Made by a program: the position numbers and the translations under genes
From: Chrysomallon squamiferum
Taxonomy: Eukaryota > Mollusca > Gastropoda > Neomphalida > Peltospiridae
Length of the DNA: 64,000 nucleotides
Assembly: GCA_012295275.1 (NCBI GenBank)
Contig: CM022670.1
Location: forward strand, 41,722,974-41,786,973
Reading direction: 5' to 3'
Notes under the pieces: generated by a model
What the model was told of the DNA's origin: nothing
The model's database searches: none
Seen by the model: the letters and a program-made list of their open reading frames with translations, nothing else
Part shown: in pieces, positions 50,971 to 64,000 of the stretch
Layout of the letters: each line of letters starts with the position of its first letter
Position numbering within the stretch: position 1 is the stretch's first letter

Positions 50971-51111
50971 AGCTTTGCGCAGTGGCGATACCGTAGCCAG
51001 TGAGGTTTATCCGAGGCGTGGTTATTGCTATTTGAAAACTATTCCCAATACCCAGAACGGACGCCCTTCATTGGGCGGCAAGTTCAATTTTTGACAGCCC
51101 CTACGGGGGCA
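50971..51111 (+). ncRNA. U4 spliceosomal snRNA, copy 2
   Basis: Same strand as copy 1, start-to-start distance 877 bp. It differs from copy 1 at about three positions, in the GGGCGGC segment before the Sm site and in TTTTGACAG just after it; the latter agrees with the usual U4 sequence. Both copies look functional. Confidence 0.95.
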
Positions 51112-51355
51112 AATTTACAAAGAAACAATATAAATATATTCTGTATTTATTTATTGTGTTGTTTTAATGACTGATTATTCTTAGCTACATATATACTTCC
51201 ATATTAATTGATGTACTATATATTCTAATCAGTGCTGCTTGTCAAAGTTTCAAGCTGCTCTTCTTTGTATTCGTTGGAAAATGTAAGATATAATGTATTT
51301 GTGTTTATAAATTTCATTTAGAAAAATAACATTAACTAATGTGATGCTTCCTCCA

Positions 51356-51386
<31 letters not shown>

Positions 51387-52302
51387 ATTCAAAATCCACC
51401 AGTTTTCACATGTATATATTATATATGTAATACTTGTAAAAAAAAAATATTTTCTTATTGTATTTTCACTTAATTAAATAATAATAATATGTCTGTTTTA
51501 TAGTCTAATTCAAACATACTAATATTCTTTACGTAAATGGCATATATGTTAAATATGTACTTTCAGCTACACTTTCTCGATGTTTTTGATTTTGTATTAT
51601 GCTATTTCTTTATGAATTTAACTTGCCCATATTCACCAGCAAGCTGAAGTAAGATCTTACGTTTTTCTCATTTGCTGAGATTTTCTCGCTTTGTGTCAGA
51701 ACGGACTATAAAAGTCAATGCAAGGGAATTAACCCGTACAGCTGTATTTCCGCGCCGTTGAAATTACTTCCCTTACTGAATATTGTAACATCCGATATTA
51801 GTCATCAGTGTATTATTACTTTTTAGATAGTTGGAAACTATTTTTAGAAATGTTAAATTATGGATATTCAGTATATAATAATTCAATGGCACAATTAAAA
51901 ATGAAAACAAAGCTTTATTTTTTTCACGAAATTTATTTATCAAAAATCATCATTATAATAGAAACATACAAAGACACATACATTTTAAAACTAAAATGTC
52001 GTTGTAAATAATATACATAAATATCTGATCTATTCATATCAATCATCGTTGCATAAATAAAAATAATAAAAATAAATGTCAACTGAATAGTCAACAGTTG
52101 AAAATACATAATCCTATGACAATTATCACTGAGTATGTTAAATGTTAACAACAGAAGAAAGTAACTCGTAATTTTAAACATAATAATAACAATAATAAAT
52201 AAATAAAATGAAATGCCGAATTCATGATAAAAATTAAATTAAGAATGACGCAATGTATTCCAACTTTTCTTCTGCTTCGATATATATATATATATATATA
52301 TA
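51112..52302. other. AT-rich intergenic region
   Basis: No gene seen. A poly-T run lies at 51,360-51,383. CTATAAAAG at about 51,708 is a good TATA-like motif, but no transcript unit can be assigned to it. Confidence 0.55.
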
Positions 52303-52434
52303 GATATTAGCTACAGATAACAAGAGATTATTTGTCCAGAATAGCAGAGTACGGTTTAAAACAGTCATGATATTACCTACAGATAACAAGAGATTATTTG
52401 TCCAGAATAGCAGAGTACGGTTTAAAACAGTCAT
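52303..52434 (+). repeat. Tandem 66-bp duplication next to the MITE
   Basis: Units 52,303-52,368 and 52,369-52,434 are nearly identical. Each ends with the target site and the first seven bases of the neighbouring element. Confidence 0.9.
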
Positions 52435-52556
52435 GGGCAAACTGCGGGGCCCGCCTAAGGAAAATAACTTTAATCGCCTGAATTAGAACCTGGGGCCCGC
52501 CTGAGGTTGAGCCATGTCTCACGTGGCCCGCTTCTCGAAAAGGTTGCCTATGCCTG
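52428..52556. mobile_element. Small hAT-type MITE
   Basis: 129-bp element with imperfect terminal inverted repeats (CAGTCATGGGCAAACTG at the left; CAGGCATAGGCAACCT reading in from the right) and internal GGGGCCCGCCT motifs. It is flanked by 8-bp direct repeats GTTTAAAA (52,420-52,427) and GTTTAGAA (52,557-52,564), the target-site length of hAT transposons. No coding capacity. Confidence 0.85.
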
Positions 52557-52914
52557 GTTTAGAATATCGGTGATTAAAACAAATAAAAATAAAATAAAAT
52601 AAATAAATAAATAAATAAATAAATAAACTTACAATAATTAGCTGATTACCTCTAGATTGTCTAATTATTTGATTTGTATGAAGCTAAGTCTTCACGTCTC
52701 GCCGTTGTCTGTTACATGCTCGCGTCTAAACAGGATTTAAACCAGGCGATACTGTCTGTGAGGGAGGCATCTCTGTCTTTTAATACTTTTCACTTCTATT
52801 TAACCCGTGATATGTAAGGCACGAAGTGTCTGAAAATATTACAGAAAAACACGGGTCTTGATTGATGCCAAAAGACACAGAATATTTTTCTCACACGTTC
52901 ATTTCGCCTCTACG

Positions 52915-53783
52915 TCAAACGAGATCCTTACTTCCACGTCTTCTCGCCAGAGCGGCGAGATCTCGCGATGTTCTCATTGAACAAGTTCTCGGTCTGAAAC
53001 CGTCGTTCACGTCCTCTTCGTCTGTTTCCTCCAGCCCGTTCAACATCGTCACACTGGACGACGGCCTGACGATGAAATTTTCGAAAAGGAAGTTGTCGTC
53101 ACAGTCAAACGTTACTGTCTTTTTAACTTCGTTGTCATTCTGGTCCGCTGTTTTAGGCTTCAGAGAGAGAATCGTGTCTTGTATGTTGAAAAACTGTCTC
53201 TTTAACAGTATGTCGTGCTGCCGGAGCAAAATCTGAAATAAATTAACGAATAAATGAATGAATAAATGAATGAATATTTGTTTGTGACTCGTCATCATAT
53301 TTTCAAAATAATGTTGATCTTAAAACTATTATATAAAGGTGACTGGAACAACGAGAAAGCGCTTCACAGTCTTTTCTTCTTCTTTTTCTTTAAATAAAAA
53401 ATTTTTAATAATATATAAATATAATCATAAGATAGTATTTCAGAGAAGTAAAACAGTGACAACAATAATTTTGTATTACCTCTTTCACGATACAGAAAAT
53501 GATAAGTATTTAAGATCATTTTAAAAATATATATATTTGGTCACGTGATATAGAGAACGTACCAACTCTTGCTTCACCCACATCATGGCCGTCATCAAGT
53601 CGTCGAGTCGTTCTCCGAGGCAGTCACGTCGTCGTGGTTGCGCTTGACTGATTTTCCTCGTCCTGCTGTTTCTGTTGACCCCTGCGCACTCGTACCGTGT
53701 CGGGAGGCGCACCTGGCCGGGAAGACTGGAGTGTCTGATAGGAATGATTCCCGTGTCCATGTCAACGTCGTCCATGTAACCTG
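52915..53783 (-). CDS. FAM89/LURAP-like leucine-repeat adaptor, last two exons
   Basis: Exon 53783..53563 (221 nt, enters in phase 1) joins 53232..52915 (ends TGA) in phase 0, giving about 178 residues. The joined core reads ERLDDLMTAMMWVKQEL then ILLRQHDILLKRQFFNIQDT, a leucine-rich helical pattern like the conserved core of FAM89 and LURAP proteins (LRAP adaptors), which in vertebrates bind kinases such as MRCK or LIMK to control actomyosin. The rest is low-complexity, acidic then basic. The C-terminus KDLV could act as a PDZ ligand. The 5' exon or exons were not found. The acceptor is a CAGCAG pair, so a one-codon alternative is possible. Family assignment rests on one short motif. Confidence 0.5.
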
Positions 53784-53789
53784 CTGAAA

Positions 53790-54400
53790 ACAGAATATAG
53801 TCTGTTAATTCAGTCTGTTAATTTAGTTTGTTAATTCAGCCTGTTAATTCAGTCTGTTAATCCAGTCTGTTAATCCAGTCTGTTAATTTAGTCTGTTAAT
53901 TCAGTGTGTTAATTCAGTCTGTTAATCCAGTCTGTTAATTCAGCCTGTTAATTCAGTCTGTTAATTCAGTCTGTTAATTTAGTTTGTTAATTCAGCCTGT
54001 TAATTCAGTCTGTTAATTCAATCCTGTTAATTTAGTCTGTTAATTCAGTCTGTTAATTCAGTAGTTTATTTCAGTCTGTTAATTCAGTCTGTTAATTCAG
54101 TCTGTTAATTCAGTCTGTTAATTCAGTCTGTTAATTTAGCATGTTAATTCAGTCTGTTAATTAATCTGTTAATTTAGTCTGTTAATTCAGTCTGTCAATT
54201 TAGTCTTTTAATTCACTGTTAATTCAGTGTGTTAATTCAGTCTATTCATTCAGACTGTTATTTCTGTCTGTTAATTCACTCTGTCCTTGTACTTCACCTC
54301 TGCAATCTACATCTGCGATTTATCTGTTAATTCAGTCTGTTAATTCAGTCTGTTAATTTAGTCTTTTAATTCACTGTTAATTCAGTCTTTTAATTCACTA
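53790..54400. repeat. 13-bp minisatellite upstream of the adaptor exon
   Basis: About 45 imperfect units of TCTGTTAATTCAG, starting about 10 bp from the acceptor of the adaptor exon. On the gene strand the unit reads CTGAATTAACAGA. Confidence 0.95.
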
Positions 54401-54483
54401 TATGAAGCGATAAACATCTGATTACTTCGAATCAATGAAATAAACCCTATTCCAGAAAAAAGAAAGCTGATACTATATCTATA

Positions 54484-54535
54484 TATCCATATATTTTTAT
54501 ATATCTGCCTGCCTGTCTGTCTGTATGTATGTCTG

Positions 54536-54614
<79 letters not shown>

Positions 54615-54690
54615 GTCTGTCTGTCTGTATGTCTGTTTGTCTATCTGTCTATCTATCTGTCTATATAATCTATCTATCTATCTATCTACA
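54484..54690. repeat. (TATC)n/(TGTC)n array
   Basis: Tetranucleotide array similar in type to the one at 14,824-15,188. Confidence 0.95.
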
Positions 54691-54736
54691 ATACATACAT
54701 ACATATATATGTGTATGTGTGTATATATATATATAT

Positions 54737-54820
54737 ATTTACTTACAGCTTTTTGTAATATATATATATACACACATATATGTGTATATATATATATATT
54801 ACAAAAAGCCGTAAGTAAAT
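54737..54820. repeat. 84-bp near-perfect palindrome
   Basis: Arms start ATTTACTTACAGCTTTTTGT and end as its inverted copy with one A/G difference; the centre is a TA/CA run. It could be a very short MITE or a hairpin. Confidence 0.8.
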
Positions 54821-55349
54821 TTTTAAAAATATTGGCGAATTAGCTATAAAGATAACACATATACAATAAAGAAAGAAAAAAAATTAAATTCTCACAGATC
54901 CTGAGTCACAAACTTACCTGTAGCGACCACAAAACATGTATGATTTGCAAAAAGGTAACTGTGTTTACGTTACCTGTCAATTAAACTGCTTTTTCAATCA
55001 GAACCCCTGGGGCTAGAGCTGCAGGAGCCTTGATTGCCATTTCACGCCTTGGGACTCAGCAGTTACCTCGCTTTGAAAATTAAACGTTATTTATAGAGAA
55101 GTCGAATACTGCCTGAATGCAGACAATAACTCGATAGCATATTGCTATTTTAACTCTTTTTCTGTTTTTATGAGTCTAAGTGATAAAAAAAAATAATAAT
55201 AAGATAAAATAAAATAGACAAGAAGAAATGTCGTCCTAACCGGAGGTGATAAAAAATTATACTGATTCATTATTAACAGAGTATGAATGATTTGATTAAA
55301 AAATTCAGTGTGTCATTGTTCAGAATCTGTCGTAATATATACTGGTCTT

Positions 55350-55392
<43 letters not shown>

Positions 55393-55941
55393 TTATTTTG
55401 CTTCATTTCTTTGCTTATTTTTAATTTCTTTTATGTATAATTTATAAGTTTAATTATTATTATTATTTTTTTTTTTTATATTTTTCTGTTTTGGTTTCTC
55501 TGTCATTATTATATTTTTTATTTTTATAATTATAATTATATATTTTTTTTTTTTTTTTTCTATTTTTAAAAGTCATCTTTGTCTACTTTTAGTAAATAAA
55601 AAGTGTCAAATAAGGATGTGTTTAGGTTAAGCAGAATTTGGAAACTACGTGGAATGTTAAAGCTGTACTTACACACAATATGAAATTTATCTCTGTCAGT
55701 GCACAGTGCATGACACGAATCATTACTCAATACTTTTGTACTCCGCCCAAAACATGTGTCCGCATAACTGAGCCGTTATAGACTTATCTTACACCGTGTT
55801 ACGGTATTTTACACTCTGAAACGAAATCTTATAGTACAGTAACTGCAGATATTACACGAGTACAGTAACTGCAGATATTAAACTGAACTGGTTTAATTAG
55901 TGAATTCTCCACCCTGAATCTGGGTGATTACAACAATGTGA
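54821..55941. other. AT-rich intergenic region
   Basis: No gene seen. Contains (TTTA)n at 55,351-55,393 and T-rich runs. A tandem GAGTACAGTAACTGCAGATA pair lies around 55,835-55,880. Confidence 0.55.
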
Positions 55942-56091
55942 TGACGTCATTTGCTTACGCGTTTATCTGTTGCGTTGTCAGAACCGAGACTAAATAAATA
56001 AAAGCAGTCAGTTCGTTACGGTATCGGTCTGAAGAGACTCCCAATATCGTCGTAACATTTTACGTGTTCGTCATGCAAGGTTGCAGCACAG
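55942..56091 (+). promoter_or_regulatory. Possible promoter and short first exon
   Basis: A perfect CRE palindrome TGACGTCA (55,942-55,949), an ATAAATAAAAG TATA-like element (about 55,993), then an ATG at 56,073 whose frame (MQGCST) meets a good donor CACAG/GTAGGC at 56,091/56,092. The order fits a promoter with a small first coding exon, but no second exon was found. Confidence 0.3.
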
Positions 56092-60568
<4,477 letters not shown>

Positions 60569-60711
60569 AGTATAAGTCACTATTCATATGCAAAAGTCGA
60601 GCACTTTTGACGAGGTCAAACAAAAAAAGATTATATACACATATAAGATATTTTTTCGTTTGACCTAGACACATGTGCTCGGTTTTCTGCATTTGAATAG
60701 TAACTTATACT
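60569..60711. mobile_element. Palindromic element, probable MITE
   Basis: Two arms of about 62 bp in inverted orientation: AGTATAAGTCACTATTCATA at the left and AGTATAAGTTACTATTCAAA read from the right, continuing through CGAGCAC and AGGTCAAAC. A loop of about 17 bp separates them. Flanking TA bases fit a TA target site as in Tc1/mariner-type MITEs, but the tract is itself TA-rich. Confidence 0.6.
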
Positions 60712-60850
60712 TTATATTTATCTTTTTAACAACTGCAGGTTATTTTAAATTATTGTTTGCGACCACAGTGTCTCTTTGTAAGCGCCGTCTTATCCACGGA
60801 TCTTGTCAACTGAATTTTAGAGTGTGCCTTTCTGCCTCTGTGTGTGTGGG

Positions 60851-60864
60851 AATGTGTGTGTGTG

Positions 60865-60956
<92 letters not shown>
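60851..60956. repeat. (GT)n(GA)n tract
   Basis: Short GT run followed by about 43 GA units. Confidence 0.95.
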
Positions 60957-60957
<1 letters not shown>

Positions 60958-60958
<1 letters not shown>

Positions 60959-61076
60959 TTGTTTGAGTCTAATATTGACTTTCTATTAGCAGAATAAGTG
61001 TACCAGGATTCTGTTTATTTTTAAAAAGAAGAAAAATAAACAATTATAATAAAATAATTATTTTAAAAACAGAAAA
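60958..61076 (+). repeat. Dispersed repeat after a GA tract, copy 2
   Basis: Copy of 56,432-56,550 with a few substitutions and small indels; same strand and same flanking microsatellite. Confidence 0.85.
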
Positions 61077-62731
61077 CAGTAAAGTAGTTCTAATCGACAA
61101 AAATAAAATAAAATAAAATAATCAGAAAATGTATTTTACTAGTTTTTAATTTTAACATAAAGAATAAAACAACAAATATAATCACTGGACTATTTGAAGT
61201 GTTGCCGCATTTCGTATTGCTGTAATAAATAAATCTAAAGACGAGATAGAAAAGATAGGAAGATGACTGTGAGCGGACAGATATGCAAATAGCTCGTTGT
61301 TTTAAACGTTTTACAGCTGACGTGTCAAATCGGGACACGGCGTGAAGAAATAATTTTCTTTACCCTAGAAATATCACTACACGCACCTGTCATTTTGTCA
61401 CGCACACCCGGACGAAATCAGTGAATCCAAAAACTAAAACTAGGAGTTTTATTATTAATGATGTGTCCAGCATGTTGTTGTTTTTGTGTTATGATAACTG
61501 GAATGTTAACACTAGCCGACATCAAGAACAGGAAATAGACTTATCATTCCTCAGCAGTTGTATCATTATTTTGTTTTCTCATGAATGATCATTAAACCAC
61601 ATCTATTAATAAAGCGTATATTATATATGTAACTAAAACAAACAACCAAACAAATAAGTAAATAAATAAATACGACTGAAGCGATAGCAAGAAAATAAAA
61701 ATATTTATGCACTTATTTCTATAAATGAACCATCTCTTACTGTAGTAAAGAACGAATAAAACATGTTCATCACGACTGGTAGATTGTGTGTTGGGAGAAC
61801 GTAGTCAGTGGTTTGTGTTGTCATAGACTTAATTACTGTACAAAGTAAAATAACATATGTATTTGTGTGTATGTGTGTGTTTGCGTGTGTGTGTGTTGTG
61901 TGTGCGCGGGTGCTGGCCAAGATAAAAGAAAAGGAAAAAAGAGAAAGAAACGAAAATAAATCTGTAGATACCTCGAGGAGAGTTCGTCATCATCATTGTA
62001 AATTTAATACTAACGGCGTCACTTAGTGTCAGTAATTCTATAATGAAATAATAATTTTAAAAAAGCTAATAAATATTAAAAAAAATAAAATAAAATAAAA
62101 TAAACAACAACGAAAAAGTTTTCTTCTGCCGTCGATAAGCACAGATCAAGGAGAATCCATAATTTTTAAACGTAAAGATAATAATAATGATGATGATGAT
62201 GATGATGATGATAATTTTAAAATAAGTCGTATGGCGTTCACATCTTAAGATAGTAAAAATACTAGTAATTCTAATACTGAGCAGTGTATCATTAAAAATT
62301 AATCCATTCATAATTATTTCAAGTAAAAACTTACAAAACTGAATGATACAACTTTTCTTTCCCCTTTCCCCGCGGTTTTAGATATAAGTTTATAAATCTG
62401 ATCACGATAAAACAGCGTCAATTTTAATGTTTGGTTGCTATGTTCTAACGTCACAAAACGGTCACATGACACCGGAATTGATGACGTCAGTGTTTTGTAT
62501 CATTGCTATCATTTGTTTTTTTTCAGAGAATGTCAAAATTGACTTGCAGTAAATTTTCAGTAAAATAAAGCGATGTTGTGTCAGTTTTATTTGTTTATAA
62601 TAATTAACGTTACGGTTATTTCTATAACTGAAACCACGGCGCAACGATTAAACTGAAACCACGATTGTAACGAACGATAAACAGCTAAATTATATGTAGT
62701 ATATCATATACAGAAATCAGTAATGCTACAG

Positions 62732-62793
<62 letters not shown>

Positions 62794-64000
62794 CGAATAT
62801 ATTAAAACAACGAAATTTGCACAAATTATTTTATTTCTAGACGACAGTGTATTTATTTAGAGTTTTATATTCATTACAAAACTATATATATATATAAAAA
62901 AAATAATAATAATAAAAAAACCCTGTAATTTTGATTTAAGATTAAACTTTTTTTAGAACTATTAAAAAATTAACGTAACATTTGGAACTGAAATGAAATT
63001 ACTGAATAATAATTAAAAAAAGAGAGTATTTTAACTGTAATAGAAAAAGAAAATATTAATTTTTCAAAACAATTGGTGAATAAAAGCAATTAGAGTTATG
63101 TCCCATCAATCTTTTTTATTATTATTTTCTAAGTAAAGAAAGCAAAAATTTTTATTCGCGTATTATAAGATAGCAGTGAGTATGTAAAACATATGTAAAT
63201 CTAAAAAAAAAAAATATATAAGCAAAAAAAACCCTCTAACTGTTTACAACTTTACAAAATAATACAGACAAAATCTAAAACAGAAATTCTAAGAATTAAA
63301 CTACCTTTGCCCGAACTAAAAGCTACTAAACGAAGCGAAAACAGTTAATGCCAAATCGAGTCAGATGAAAATTTAAAATGAAAATAGATAAAAGTAATAC
63401 GAAGATGATGAAGAAAAAGAAATACGGAAAGAAAGAGTGGGAAAAGAAAAAGAAAAAGGATGATGGCAAATTTTTAATCAGCAAAAACATAAAAATCACA
63501 AACAATTTATGAATGCAAATCACAAATTAAAAATTAAACATTAAACATCAAATGATATTTTAAATAATAATAATAATAATGACAAACATGAAACAGAATG
63601 TGAAAATATAAAGAAAACGCTTACTAATACAAAAATCATTACTGTAAGATATGTCACTTTAAGTATTAACTAAATTAATTGTAAAATAATTTATGCAGTC
63701 ATTTCTGTTACCAGACCAGAACAATCATCATAAATACTTCCACTGTTTAAAGAATACACCACCCAACAAAAAGTAAATATCACTTTTGTTAAAAACAATA
63801 AATAATTTGATTTTCAATCAAATGTTTTAATTATAAAGTAAATATAAATATCGTAAAATGTTGTTTATAAACAATTTATGCTGTATCTTTATTACTTTCT
63901 ATCTTTAATGTTGTAAAGATTTATGAAAGATATTTTTAATAAAAATATGAAGTTATTTAATACTGTTTTTAATTTAATTTTGGAAATCTATGGTAACAAA
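61077..64000. other. AT-rich region without a supported gene
   Basis: Contains a (GAT)n tract (62,184-62,211) and (GA)n (62,735-62,789). Around 62,448-62,490 AACGTCAC, GTCACATGAC and a perfect TGACGTCA lie within about 45 bp, which could be regulatory. No exon structure seen. Confidence 0.5.

Noticed and set aside
52862-53236. 124-codon + strand frame
   Set aside because: Antisense shadow of the adaptor exon, which has better splice sites and a conserved leucine-repeat core on the - strand.

Overview
This is a eukaryotic, AT-rich, intron-containing animal sequence. Evidence: spliced genes with GT-AG introns, a canonical U4 snRNA pair, animal Mediator and NF-Y subunit genes, a hAT-type MITE, LINE remnants and very many microsatellites. 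The mixture of long (AAT)n, (TATC)n and (TC)n tracts, minisatellite introns and a lineage-specific secreted Ig-like family suggests a mollusc or other lophotrochozoan. That taxon is an inference; nothing here proves it.

Positions 1-30,000 hold a cluster of at least five related genes for small secreted proteins with Ig-like domains. I do not recognise the family. The complete gene model is: signal-peptide exon (55 nt), an A-type Ig-like exon (about 309 nt, intron phases 1-1), a B-type Ig-like exon (310-313 nt, phases 1-2) and a tiny tail exon. Every domain has the same spacing, C-x(20,21)-C-x5-C-x(9,11)-C-x-C-x26-C, except one B domain with an insertion. Genes 1 (partial), 2 and 3 are on the + strand; genes 4 and 5 are on the - strand. 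Gene 3 (232 aa) and gene 4 (230 aa) splice into fully open frames. Gene 1 has an early stop near its end and gene 2 has a one-base frameshift. Gene 5 is divergent, has one domain, and sits in an old inverted duplication. Decayed gene relics and duplicated LINE fragments lie between the units. Large satellites occupy the introns, including about 3.4 kb of 29/34-bp units.

Positions 31,000-45,400 hold two housekeeping transcription genes, head to head: MED8 (-, seven coding exons, 248 aa) and NF-YC (+, nine coding exons, 363 aa). They share a short promoter with ETS, NRF1-like and YY1-like motifs, and CCAAT boxes lie in the first NF-YC intron. Two NF-YC introns are filled by minisatellites whose unit is a copy of the adjoining exon-intron junction, so each carries many decoy 5' splice sites.

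Positions 45,400-54,000 hold a possible single-pass membrane protein ORF, an ACOT13-type hotdog thioesterase gene (-), two tandem U4 snRNA genes (+), a small hAT MITE with target-site duplication, and the last two exons of a FAM89/LURAP-like leucine-repeat adaptor (-). Positions 54,400-64,000 hold no gene I can support: microsatellites, palindromes, a dispersed GA-associated repeat and one possible promoter.
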